NCBI RefSeq assembly: GCF_007997225.1
Contig: NZ_VORM01000022.1
Location: 1 to 64,000, forward strand
DNA from: Subsaximicrobium wynnwilliamsii
GTDB lineage: Bacteria > Bacteroidota > Bacteroidia > Flavobacteriales > Flavobacteriaceae
DNA: 64,000 nucleotides
Direction: 5' to 3'
Shown here: piece by piece, positions 43,085-52,896 of the stretch
How the letters are laid out: every line of letters begins with the position of its first letter
Numbering within the stretch: the first letter of the stretch is position 1
The notes under the pieces: generated by a model
The model's input: only the letters and a program-made list of their open reading frames with translations
Database searches by the model: none
What the model was told of the DNA's origin: nothing
Position numbers and translations under genes: made by a program

Positions 43085-45178
43085 TTAAATTCTAACCAGC
43101 TTATATTGCCAATAGACGCCACCCCCAATATCAACATTTAAATTTATGGTGTTGGCATCCACAAAACTCACATTATAAGTAATGGAACTTGGTACTGCCA
43201 CATTTGGCAATTCTCCTTGGTTATTGGCTTTAGCCAGCCCAATATAGGCACCAGTTCCATTAAGGGTAATTGTTCCTGCGGAGCCGTTATAGGTATAAGT
43301 CGCAGGATTGGAGCCATCATGAGGTGCTACAGGAGTGCCACAACTATCACCACCACCTTGCCAAGCTTCTATCCAACTTTCAGCCCCAAGATCGTTGGTG
43401 AAAGTACCATCGGCACCGAAGATATAATTGTCATCATAATAACAAGCTCTTGAATCGACACAAACCGCGTCGCAACTAAAAAAACTGACATCGCCAATCG
43501 CCGGACCGATGCCTAAAGCTCCGGCTTCTGGTGCCATTTGCCACGTACCGGCAAGCGGATTGGTTGCACCCTCGCGAATCAATCTATACTGCCAATAAAC
43601 GCCACCGCCAATATCAACATTAACGTTAATCGTATTGGCATCGATAAAAGAGACATTGTAAGTAATCGAACTTGGTACCGCCACATTAGGCAACTCCCCT
43701 TGATTATTTGCTTTCGCTAAACCAATATATGCTCCAACTCCATTAACCGTTACGGTACCAGCAGCTTCGTCATAAGTATAGCTCGCAGGATTGGAGCCAT
43801 CGTGAGGCGCCACAGGAGTTCCACAACTATCACCACCACCTTGCCAACCTTCTATCCAGCTTTCAGCTCCAAGATCGTTAGTGAAAGTACCATCGGCACC
43901 GAAGATATAATTGTCATCATAATAACAAGCTCTTGAATCGACACAAACCGCGTCGCAACTAAAAAAACTGACATCGCCAATAGAAGGGCCAACACCCAGA
44001 GCTCCAGCTTCAGGTGCCATTTTCCAAGTGCCTTCCAAACCTTCTCCTGCGGCAGTTGCGGCACGATAGAAATATACATTATCGATAAAGAAATCGAAAG
44101 TACCCGTTGGCAAACCTGAAAATATCATTTGTTGAATGGAATTGATAGAGGTCATTCCAGCGTCGGTAAAATCACTCATCGGAATTTCTATAGACACCCA
44201 TTCATTCTGCGGAAGATCGGTAAAAACAATTTCAGCTTCCGTAGCTTCCCCACCTAAATCAACTAATTTTACACGGAAGGTGGTGGCATTTACGCTCCAA
44301 AAGTCCATGTGGAAACTATCCATTTGAGAGGCATCCACTGCGGCATCTCCGTAAAATTCGACACCCACAAAATCAGCATCTGCATAAAATTTGGTATCGT
44401 TGCCTGCAATCTGTAAATCGGTCAAGGTACTCGTGCTCCAATCGGAACGCCAAGAACTCACGTTCACGTCCTGCTCGTAGGCATTGCTAAACATGGAAAT
44501 CACATCTGAATCCTGTCGTGATGGTGGCGTTGGTGCTCCTGTTAATGGTTGTAAAATCTCTGTTACCAAAAAGTCCTCTGTATACTGTACCGTTTCAATC
44601 GCTGCACTAAAGGCAGTGACCGTAATGGTGTAGGTTCCAGCTTCGTCGTAAATAAAACTTGCGGTATCGCCATCATTGATCATGACGGGCTCACTTCCGG
44701 CTTGACCGAAATCCACCTCATAGCTCAAGGCGAAATCAGCAACTGCAGTCACATTTACTTTTCTGGATACCGCAGCGTCGTTGGTAATTGTGACCACTAA
44801 GTTTTCGGGTGCATTGAAAGACACCATAATTTCTTGGGTTACAGAGGTAGACCTTCCGTTGAGTCCAAAAGCTTGAATGCTGGCTTGATAGGTTCCTTCG
44901 GCATAGGTATGCTCTACAAAAGCGCCTGGTTGTATATTGGAAGCGGCCTCAGAATTATCGCCATAATCAATGGTAAAGGTTGTTACGCCTTCCGCCAAGG
45001 GTGTGATTTTTACCAGGCCCGAGTTGTCTTGCGTCACGGTTACCAAAGCTGAAACATTTGAGGGTGCATTGATCCCGTTTACAAAATCGGTATTGTCATC
45101 GTCTTTCTCACAGCCAAAAAATGCGGTCATGACCAGACAAAGACCTAAAGTGTATTTAAAAATTTTCATAGTTTTCAT
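43085..45178 (-). CDS. Surface glycan-binding lipoprotein with a near-identical duplicated C-terminal domain
   Basis: The product has 697 residues. The lipobox ends at C23 (MTAFFGCEKDDD). Two PKD-like domains (about 35-115 and 117-205: FTIDYGDNSEAAS, YEVDFGQAGSEP) are followed by a beta-sandwich (about 215-385) similar to the C-terminal domain of the lipoprotein at 36133-37539. Two copies of a domain of about 155 residues then follow. Each starts W[KQ]MAPEAGALG and contains SCDAVCVDSRACYYDDNYIF. The copies are offset by 161 codons. It takes the SusE position directly after SusD (6 bp) and is presumably the glucan-binding component of the uptake complex. A GH16 follows after 7 bp. Confidence 0.85.
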   Translation of the reverse strand: MKTMKIFKYTLGLCLVMTAFFGCEKDDDNTDFVNGINAPSNVSALVTVTQDNSGLVKITPLAEGVTTFTIDYGDNSEAASNIQPGAFVEHTYAEGTYQASIQAFGLNGRSTSVTQEIMVSFNAPENLVVTITNDAAVSRKVNVTAVADFALSYEVDFGQAGSEPVMINDGDTASFIYDEAGTYTITVTAFSAAIETVQYTEDFLVTEILQPLTGAPTPPSRQDSDVISMFSNAYEQDVNVSSWRSDWSTSTLTDLQIAGNDTKFYADADFVGVEFYGDAAVDASQMDSFHMDFWSVNATTFRVKLVDLGGEATEAEIVFTDLPQNEWVSIEIPMSDFTDAGMTSINSIQQMIFSGLPTGTFDFFIDNVYFYRAATAAGEGLEGTWKMAPEAGALGVGPSIGDVSFFSCDAVCVDSRACYYDDNYIFGADGTFTNDLGAESWIEGWQGGGDSCGTPVAPHDGSNPASYTYDEAAGTVTVNGVGAYIGLAKANNQGELPNVAVPSSITYNVSFIDANTINVNVDIGGGVYWQYRLIREGATNPLAGTWQMAPEAGALGIGPAIGDVSFFSCDAVCVDSRACYYDDNYIFGADGTFTNDLGAESWIEAWQGGGDSCGTPVAPHDGSNPATYTYNGSAGTITLNGTGAYIGLAKANNQGELPNVAVPSSITYNVSFVDANTINLNVDIGGGVYWQYKLVRI

Positions 45179-45184
45179 TTTTTT

Positions 45185-46645
45185 TTAATATCCTTGATTT
45201 TGTTGCCAATTCCCGTTTGAAAATTGGATTTCCTCAAAGGGAATCGGGAATAATTCATGTCTATTTGCTGAAAAACCATCGATTTCTGAACCGCGATTGG
45301 TTCTTACCAAATCGAAGAAGCGGTGGCCTTCACCAACCAATTCTGTGCGTCGTTCTGCATAGATGGCATCAATCAAGGCATTGCCAGAAGCGGTAACATC
45401 TGAAAGATTCGCTCTTGTGCGTACTCTATTTAAATAAAGTCTCGCTTTATCTTCATTTAGGCCTCCTCGTGCGTAAGCTTCCGCAGCCATCAATAGGACG
45501 TCGGCAAAACGAATGGCTCTATAATTATTGGGATTGGTTAGATTTAAATCCCCAGCAGCATCGGCACTTCTTTTTCTAGGCAGGTATTTTCTGTTGAAAT
45601 AACCCGTATGTTCATATCCTGTTCCAAAGGTAGCCCCTGTTTCGGCTGCCCAGGCTTCGATATCCAAGATGGCCACGTCCTTTCTAATGTCGCCTGCTTC
45701 AAATGCATCAACTACTTCCTGTGTTGGAACATTAAAACTGAAACCAGAGGTAAAGATTGGACCTGAATAATTACGAACACCACTAAAACCAACAGCAACA
45801 TTACCCTCGCTACATTGAAGACATAAAAAACTTGCACCTTCAACATCTGTATATTGCACTTCAAAAACCGATTCAATACCATTCTCACCTTGACTTTCAA
45901 ATAGGGTATTGTAGTCACTTACCAAATCATAGGGCCCATTGTTAATAAGCGTTTCAAAAACATTGGCTGCTTCGGTAAATTTGTCTTGGTATAAGAACGC
46001 TTTTCCTAAAAGTGCCTGCGCCGAGCCTTTGGTTGCTCTGCCAATTTGGGGAGCTGTATAGGATAGGGTATTTGACGCAAAGGTTAAATCGGCTTCTATC
46101 AAGGCGTACACGTCTTCAACCGGACTTCTTGGAATTGAAGTTTCATCACCCAATGTGAATCGTGTTTCCTTTAGCGGCACTGGGCCAAACCATTTTACCA
46201 ATTCAAAATAGTAGTAAGCTCTTAAAAATCGAGCTTCAGCAATAATGATTGCTTTGCCTTCAAAGTCGGTTTTATCTTGAAATTCCAAAATATAATTGGC
46301 ACGATTGACACCAGCATACATGAAATCCCAAATTCTCTTGATTTCGGAATTTACCGGAGTGTGGATCATATCATCCACTTGCTGCCAACCAATGACATCG
46401 GTCGCACTTTCTCCACCAGCGAGGGTATTGTCTGACGCGATCTCACCTAAAATCGTGTTGAGATAGGTGGATTGCAACAAGTCATAAGCACCAATGAGTG
46501 CATTGTAATAATCACTTTCTGAGTTGAAATAGTTTTCGGAATCGATGGAATATACTGGAGTGCGTTCCACAAAGTCATCCGTACATCCTGAAAGTCCGAA
46601 TATTGTGAACACAACTATAAAGGAGTATGTAAGTTTATTTTTCAT
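45185..46645 (-). CDS. susD: SusD/RagB-family outer-membrane lipoprotein
   Basis: The product has 486 residues from MKNKLTYSF. A start four codons upstream (46657) would share its A with the SusC stop and is an alternative. The lipobox ends in FGLSGCTDDF. SusD features are present: NYFNSESDYYNALIGAYDLL, the TPR-like helices with EARFLRAYYYFELVKWFGPV, PLKETR, RLYLNRVRTRA, and the C-terminal IYAERRTELVGEGHRFFDLV with RTNRGSE. It forms the lid of the SusC transporter and binds glycan at the surface. It is the direct partner of the interrupted SusC. Confidence 0.95.
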   Translation of the reverse strand: MKNKLTYSFIVVFTIFGLSGCTDDFVERTPVYSIDSENYFNSESDYYNALIGAYDLLQSTYLNTILGEIASDNTLAGGESATDVIGWQQVDDMIHTPVNSEIKRIWDFMYAGVNRANYILEFQDKTDFEGKAIIIAEARFLRAYYYFELVKWFGPVPLKETRFTLGDETSIPRSPVEDVYALIEADLTFASNTLSYTAPQIGRATKGSAQALLGKAFLYQDKFTEAANVFETLINNGPYDLVSDYNTLFESQGENGIESVFEVQYTDVEGASFLCLQCSEGNVAVGFSGVRNYSGPIFTSGFSFNVPTQEVVDAFEAGDIRKDVAILDIEAWAAETGATFGTGYEHTGYFNRKYLPRKRSADAAGDLNLTNPNNYRAIRFADVLLMAAEAYARGGLNEDKARLYLNRVRTRANLSDVTASGNALIDAIYAERRTELVGEGHRFFDLVRTNRGSEIDGFSANRHELFPIPFEEIQFSNGNWQQNQGY

Positions 46646-46656
46646 CTTTTGTATCA

Positions 46657-49600
46657 TTAAAAATTAAGATTTAGGCCTACTAAATACATTCTTGGAATTG
46701 GATAGAATCCATCATCTATACCACCGCCAATTGGTGCGCCAGAAGAAGCGCCAGGATCAAATCCTTTATATTTGGTAAACGTATAAAGATTGTTGACGCC
46801 TGTATAAATCCTTACTTTGGAAATACCAATTTTACCAGACCATTGTACCGGTAAGGTGTAACCCAACTGTACGTTTTGGATTCTAATGTATGACGCATCT
46901 TCAACAAAAAAATCGGACAAAACATTGTTAGAAGTCGCTGCGTTAGTTACTCTGGGCACGGTATTGCTTGTTCCAGGCCCTGTCCATCAGTCTAGTACAT
47001 AGTTCAATCTATTGACATCAGTTAAGGTGCGCTCATAGTTTCTAATCATATCGTTACCAATGGATGCAAACGTATAAGCTACAAAATCAAAACCTTTAAA
47101 ATTGAAGCTTAAATTAAGCCCCATGGTGATCTCTGGAATTGGGTCGCCAATATTGGTTCTGTCATTGGCATCTAAAACACCATCGTTGTTAATATCAACA
47201 TAACGGATATCACCAGGAGAAGCAGTTGCCCCCAATGCGACTTGCGATGGATGGGCATCAACCTCAGCTTGATTTTGAAAGAGGCCATTGGTCTGATATC
47301 CATAAAAATAGCCCAACGGTTCTCCTGCCTGCATTCTTGATGGTGGCAATTGGCCAACGCCAAATGCGCCACCTTCAAGAAAACCTGTACTATTATTGAC
47401 TTCCAACACCGTGTTTTTTAGCGTGGTTAAGTTATAATTGATTCCGAAGTTAAAATCTTCAGAAATATTTTCCTTATAGCTAATCGAGAATTCAAAACCC
47501 TTGTTTTCAACTTTACCTGCATTTACAGTAGGGGAACCGGCTCCTGGTGCAGCTACGCCAGTAATGCCAGAAACAGGTATGTTACCAATCAATAAATTAT
47601 CCCTGGTATTAATGAAGTAATCGGCAGTAATATCTATTTTGTTTTTTAAAAATCGCATGTCTAAACCGACATTGAATTTTTTAGCTTCTTCCCATTGCAG
47701 ATCAGGATTAGGTAAAACCCCTATGGCCTGCCCGATAACCAATGCATTGTCAAAAACATAGGCAGCCTCACCGTTCAACAGGCTCACGTAACCATTATTG
47801 CCAATTTGGTCATTTCCAAGTACGCCATAACTCGCTCTAAATTTCATAAAGTTAATCGCTTCCACATCTTCAAAAAAGCCTTCATCCGAAGTCACCCAAC
47901 CTGCGGTAACTGATGGAAAATAACCTACTCTATTATTTGGACCGAATCTGGTCGACAAATCCCGTCTCAGCATTGCAGAAATCAAATATTTACCTTTATA
48001 GTCGTATTGTGCACGCGCAAAAAAGGATAAACGCCTTTCGTCATAAGCATAGGAACTCACATCCCTCGCTTCACTGGTGCCATTTGCCAAAGCAATATCG
48101 GCAAATGCCCAATCATTATTTGGTACGTCAAAACCCGTGGCGAATAAACCGTTACCAAATTGTCTAAATACCGTCGTTCCTACAGTAATACTGACGTTGT
48201 GGGTGTCATTGAATAAATTGCTATAAGTTCCAAAAATATCCAAGGAATAATCATTGTCGTTAATAGCATTTTGGGAAACGCTGCTTCGCGGCACATCAAA
48301 TACCTTACCACCATAATCCACTTGTTTGGCGAAGGTTTTGCCTTCGCTATTGCTGGTATTGAATCCAAGGCGACCAATGAGTTGAACATTTTTTAGAACA
48401 TCGTACTCTAAACTTACGTTACCATTGAGTTTTTTAAGATCATAATCATTAAACGTATTTTCTATTTGCTCTAAGGGGTTTATGATTTCAATACCTAAAC
48501 CTGGAGAGCTTGGCACTAGAGTAAAAGACCCATCGGCATTTCTAGGCGTCAAGGTTGAAGGTGTATTGAGCGCATTGAACAATACAGATCCCAAACCAAA
48601 ATCATTTACCGCGTCTCTATCGATATAGGTGTAGATGACATTGGTATTGACCCTCAAGCTTTCTGAGATATCCACGCCTAATGAAAGTCTTGCGGTATCT
48701 CTTTTAAAATCTGATTTCTTTGGGGCAAGAATCCCTTGTTGGTAGAGATGAGAGCCACTAATGGCGTAAGTGATTTTTTCAGAACCTCCAGAGACCGTGA
48801 AATCGTGACTAATAATAGGCACATTACTATTAAAGACCTCATCTTGCCAATTCGTACCAGCACCCAGGCCAGATGCATTTGGGAAAGGAATAGCCTCACC
48901 TCCTGCAGCATAACTCTCATTGAGCAACAGTGCGTATTCGGTCGCATTTAATAATGCCAATTTTCTAGTCGTCTCTTGAAATCCTGTATAAGTATTATAG
49001 GTAACTTTTGCCTTAGAATTATTCTTACCGCTCTTTGTTGTGATCAATACGATACCATTAGCACCAATTACACCATAGATTGCTGCTTGGGCATCTTTTA
49101 AAACCGTAATGGTCTCAATGTCATTGGGATTTAATAAACTCAAATCACCAACATAGCCATCTATAATCACAGCTGGTCCTGCCGCTCCGTTGGTGCCAAC
49201 ACCTCTAATTCTAATATCCAACCCAGCTCCAGGAGAACCAGATTGAGTGGTAACGTTTACCCCAGCAACCGTTCCTTGTAAGGCCTGCTCCACCTTTATT
49301 GGTTTAAGCTCGTCTAAGGTTTTTGAACTCACTATAGACACTGCGCCTGTAAGGTCTCTTTTTTTCTGGGTACCATACCCAATCACCACAACCTCGTCGA
49401 GTGACTCTGTGTCTTCCACTAAGGCCACGTTGATGGGATTTGCGTTTTCAACCAAAACCTCTTGGTTTTTATATCCTATATAGGAGAAAACCAATGTGGA
49501 CCCCTTGGGCACATTTTTAAGCTCGTAGATACCGTCAAAATCGGTAGACGCGCCAATGCTTGTGTTTTTTACCAGTACGTTTACACCGGGAACAGGTTGA

Positions 49601-49701
49601 CCCGAATTTTGATCGGTAACCACACCTGTTATGGTTAGGTCCTGACCCCAAGCCAGGCTAGCACCTAAGAAAAATAAGATCGTGAAGAATTTCGTTATCA
49701 T
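46657..49701 (-). pseudogene. susC: SusC/RagA-type TonB-dependent transporter interrupted by an in-frame TGA
   Basis: The full frame has 1014 codons plus stop. The signal peptide (ITKFFTILFFLGASLAWGQ) is followed by a carboxypeptidase-regulatory-like domain (TITGVVTDQNSGQPVPGVNV), the plug with TonB-box region (SLDEVVVIGYGTQKKRDLTG) and the beta-barrel. TGA at 46987-46989 splits the barrel after 904 residues (NRLNYVLD). The same frame continues directly with WTGPGTSNTVPRVTNAATSN and runs 109 codons to the natural end (YLVGLNLNF). SusC proteins normally read VLDRWTGPG here, so one CGA-to-TGA change explains the stop. Without the last strands the barrel should not assemble. It may be a real null, an assembly error or a polymorphism. 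Confidence 0.93.
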
Positions 49702-49937
49702 AGTAATTGATTAAGTATATCTCAATATTACAACAAGACATTGCTATATCCTTAAATAACGCCACTACAAAAAACATACATAACAATAAAAGGGGTGTAA
49801 TTTTAGGAATTCATTAACTTATGTCCGCTATTACTAAAAAACAAGCGTTATAAAATATTAACATTACAACGTTATAGTAGTTAAAAAAAACATTTTGTAT
49901 GGGTTTTGTATAGGTAATAACAGGTGTTGTATGGTCG
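49702..49937. promoter_or_regulatory. Leader of the susCD operon
   Basis: This AT-rich region lies between the regulator stop and the SusC start. It carries the conserved element copy B (49896-49914) just beyond the regulator stop. Alignable DNA continues toward SusC (TTATAGTAGTTAAAAAAAAC beside copy B, TTATAATTGATTGAAAAAAAAC beside copy A in shorter form). A further downstream half-site TTGTATGG lies at 49926-49933. No clear -33/-7 pair was identified by eye. Confidence 0.5.
49896..49914 (-). promoter_or_regulatory. Conserved element, copy B (candidate regulator-binding site)
   Basis: TGTATGGGTTTTGTATAGG contains two TGTATRG words 11 bp apart. It is the counterpart of the element at 41024-41042, differing at one position. 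It lies 24-42 bp beyond the stop of the Y_Y_Y/LuxR-type regulator gene and about 200 bp upstream of SusC, a plausible activator site for the susCD operon. Confidence 0.5.
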
Positions 49938-52751
49938 CTAAATCTCTAAGATATAATTAGTGAGGCTGGCTTCATGAGGTAAATCCATTTTTTTGCGCAA
50001 TCGATAGCGTTTTACCTCAACACTTCGTGAAGAAATATTCAACAACGGCGCAATTTCTTTTGAGGTCAAGTTTAACCTCAAATAGGCGCATAATTTTAAA
50101 TCGTTGGGTGTAAGTTTAGGATGTATCGACTTCACCTTCTTTAAGAAGTCTTTATCGGCATTGTTGAAGGCTTCTTGAAAGAATTTCCAATCATCGGTGT
50201 TGTTGATGTTCTTGTCAATAATCTTGACGACAGACTTCAATCCTTTTCCCGTTTCTGAAGACTTCAGCTCCTCTTTAATGCTATTCAAAAATTCGTTTTT
50301 CTTAATCAAGCTCATTGTAGAAATAGCAAGCTCACGATTTTTGTTTTCTATATCTTGCTGCAGTTTCTCATTTTTCAATTGCATGAGTTGCTGCTCTGTC
50401 TCCAGTTCCTTTAATTCCAAATCCCGTTTATTGGCAAAAATCAACTTTGATTTTTGCTTTTTATAATAGCGCTTATAAACATTATGCATAAGGATTGAAA
50501 ACAGAAGCACAGCCAAGATATAGATAAAAATGAGGAGATTGGATATATACCAAGGTTTGGCGATGCTAAAACTATACGTAGCGGTATTTTCAGTTGGCGT
50601 ATTCCCCACTCTGCCGCGCACTTCAAAGGTATAGTCACCAAAGGCTAGGTTTTTGAACAACTCTGAATACGACTTAGACCAATTGCTCCATTGATCATAA
50701 TCGCCATTGAGCCTGTATTGGTATTCTGACTCTAAGTATTTGTCAAATTCTGGTATGCTGTAAGCGAAGGCAAAATTGTTGGACTTAATAGTGAACTCAT
50801 TGGTTTCATTAATTGCTACCAAATTCTTATTGGCATCGGTATCGGTAGTGTAATTATGAACAGAATTGATTTTAATGTTATAGACCTGTTCCTTCACTTT
50901 ATCTAAATCAATCATGATATAGCCCGAGGAGGTTCCAAAAAGATAGTTTTGACCCTGCGTATGCATGATGCTTTCGTAACCACTAATGCTGTTTCGTATC
51001 GTACTCGGCAAGGCTATTTTAGTGACCTTAGGCGTTTCACTCAAATGACCGGGGGTCACATAGAAAATATTGTTTTCAGAAAAAAACCACAGTTTACCTG
51101 TGCCATCGGTTACCATTTTACCAGATTTGTAGGTTTCCGTATTTAAGGATTCGCTCAAAATAGAGTCTTTCAGAAAAACATTTTCCTCAAGCTTATATTT
51201 GAAAACACCACGGTTGCTGGCATAAAAAATATCATTTTCGTAAGTACTTAGACTGGAATGCAGGCCTTTGGAAACGGATTCCATATTTTTAAAATTCTCA
51301 ACTTTATGGTAAGTTCCATCAACCTCTAACCTAAATACACCCTTATATTCATGGCTTACAAAAATATGATCGGCATCCAAAATCTCTACATATTTGGAAG
51401 ACATGTCAAAACCAGTCAACTTATTCCTAAAAGACCACTTGCCATTTTTACGCTCCAATACATTCAAACCGTTATAATTGCCTTGCAGTATGAGATCATC
51501 ATGATTGGGTATTGGTTTTAAATCCCAAGTCCCTTCAGAAAAAGTAATTTGTCTCACTGATGTACCTTCTACTTCAAAGGTGCCAGAATCATGACCACAA
51601 AACAAACGGTCATCAATGACCGTCAAACACCACACTTGCCCTTTGGTGGCCTCAATAAGCTCGAAAGGCTGATCGGAATCAAAGGGTTTGAAAAACAGCC
51701 CTTGGTTAGTTCCCAGATATAAGATATCCTTATAAATCCTAGAAGTGTAAATAGAGCCCAATCGTCCGTTCTTGTCCTTATATATGCGATATGGCGAAGC
51801 ACTATTAATGCAATTGATCCCATTATCAAGTCCCAACCATAAATTTTCATCGCTATCTTCAAAAAGAGAAAGTACCGTGTTGTTCAACAAACCCTGATCT
51901 TGATTTAAACGGTAATCAAATTCACCACTCGCGCTTAAGTGGACGATGCCGTTGGAAATTGTACCAATTGCCAAACTGCCATCGTTTAAACAAATACTGC
52001 TGTAAACGGTTAATCCTGAAATGTAATCATTTGCCGGAATGTCCCATTTACTCAGTTGGCCATCTTCAAGCACGAAAAAGCCTTTCGTTTTGGTTTGGAT
52101 AATGAGCTTGCCAGAACGGCTGAATATATTGACAATGATATTGGATTTCAAGATCGCATCATTAGAAACCAGTTTTTCCACGCCGCTTTCAATTTTAAAA
52201 AGACCTTGGTTGTATTTCTGAAAGTAGAGCGTGCGATCGGCCTTAATCATTTTAGTAAGCGTCGTCTCTGCTTCAATCTTGGAAAAAGTCTGGGAATCCA
52301 AATTATAACTATAAATGCGGTTTAAGGATTGAAAGACAACGTAATTGTCTAAAGAGACAATGTTCCAGATCTGCTCATCTTCCACCATACCCAAGGCTAA
52401 ATTTTCAGATAGTGAGGTGTAGCGCAAGTGTCCATCAGCACTTGGTTGCCAATAGCCAAACTCCATGTAACAGCCCGTATAAATGCGATTGCCAACCGCA
52501 TGAACCGATCTTAAAATGGTTTGGTTTGGTGAGGGGTATAATTTCCAATCGGCACCTGTAAATTCAAGAAGTCCCTTATTATTGGCAACATAGATGAATT
52601 TGTTCGCAGTTTGGGAAATGGCCCAATTCTGGTTTTCAGCGCGGTAATCTTCCGTAGAAAAACTTTCAATTGGTGGCAATTCCTGTCCCGTCACAGATGC
52701 TAATCCTATGAAAATTAAAAATAGAGTAAGGATGTATGTTTTACTTTTCAA
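49938..52751 (-). CDS. Y_Y_Y/beta-propeller membrane regulator with LuxR-type HTH (SusR-like)
   Basis: The product has 937 residues. Signal peptide (1-22) is followed by repeated beta-propeller blades of the two-component-regulator propeller type (NENLWLGLDNGINCIN; NWAISQTANKFIYVANNKGL). A Y_Y_Y domain (YQYRLNGDYDQWSNWSKSYS) precedes one membrane helix at about 736-758. A cytosolic coiled coil (about 759-830) leads to a LuxR/GerE-type HTH at about 880-937 (LTPNDLKLCAYLRLNLTSKE, then IAPLLNISSRSVEVKRYRLR). No histidine-kinase or receiver domain is present, so it senses glycan outside and binds DNA directly, in the manner of SusR. It lies immediately upstream of SusC. Confidence 0.9.
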   Translation of the reverse strand: MKSKTYILTLFLIFIGLASVTGQELPPIESFSTEDYRAENQNWAISQTANKFIYVANNKGLLEFTGADWKLYPSPNQTILRSVHAVGNRIYTGCYMEFGYWQPSADGHLRYTSLSENLALGMVEDEQIWNIVSLDNYVVFQSLNRIYSYNLDSQTFSKIEAETTLTKMIKADRTLYFQKYNQGLFKIESGVEKLVSNDAILKSNIIVNIFSRSGKLIIQTKTKGFFVLEDGQLSKWDIPANDYISGLTVYSSICLNDGSLAIGTISNGIVHLSASGEFDYRLNQDQGLLNNTVLSLFEDSDENLWLGLDNGINCINSASPYRIYKDKNGRLGSIYTSRIYKDILYLGTNQGLFFKPFDSDQPFELIEATKGQVWCLTVIDDRLFCGHDSGTFEVEGTSVRQITFSEGTWDLKPIPNHDDLILQGNYNGLNVLERKNGKWSFRNKLTGFDMSSKYVEILDADHIFVSHEYKGVFRLEVDGTYHKVENFKNMESVSKGLHSSLSTYENDIFYASNRGVFKYKLEENVFLKDSILSESLNTETYKSGKMVTDGTGKLWFFSENNIFYVTPGHLSETPKVTKIALPSTIRNSISGYESIMHTQGQNYLFGTSSGYIMIDLDKVKEQVYNIKINSVHNYTTDTDANKNLVAINETNEFTIKSNNFAFAYSIPEFDKYLESEYQYRLNGDYDQWSNWSKSYSELFKNLAFGDYTFEVRGRVGNTPTENTATYSFSIAKPWYISNLLIFIYILAVLLFSILMHNVYKRYYKKQKSKLIFANKRDLELKELETEQQLMQLKNEKLQQDIENKNRELAISTMSLIKKNEFLNSIKEELKSSETGKGLKSVVKIIDKNINNTDDWKFFQEAFNNADKDFLKKVKSIHPKLTPNDLKLCAYLRLNLTSKEIAPLLNISSRSVEVKRYRLRKKMDLPHEASLTNYILEI

Positions 52752-52896
52752 TGTCTTCTGTAGTCATTAACCTTACAATAATACAAATTTAAGGCGATTT
52801 GTAGCTGCCTAAACGAAGCCGAAATCAAAAAAAGCCGATGTGTAAGCCTTAAAAAGCGCAAACACATCAGCTTCTGTCATAGAAATTACGAACCCA

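Noticed and set aside
43078-43137. Upstream start of the GH16 gene overlapping the binding-protein gene
   Set aside because: The ATG at 43077 gives a proper lipoprotein signal peptide. The extension adds 20 unlikely residues and a 53-bp overlap.
46657-46959. Separate 100-codon gene after SusC, or a frameshift
   Set aside because: The segment is in the same frame as SusC and continues its conserved sequence directly after TGA, so it is one gene with a nonsense codon.
46987-46989. TGA read as an amino acid (recoding)
   Set aside because: Many genes here end in TGA with tight overlaps (for example at 7866-7868 and in the ATGA joins), and no recoding element is seen.
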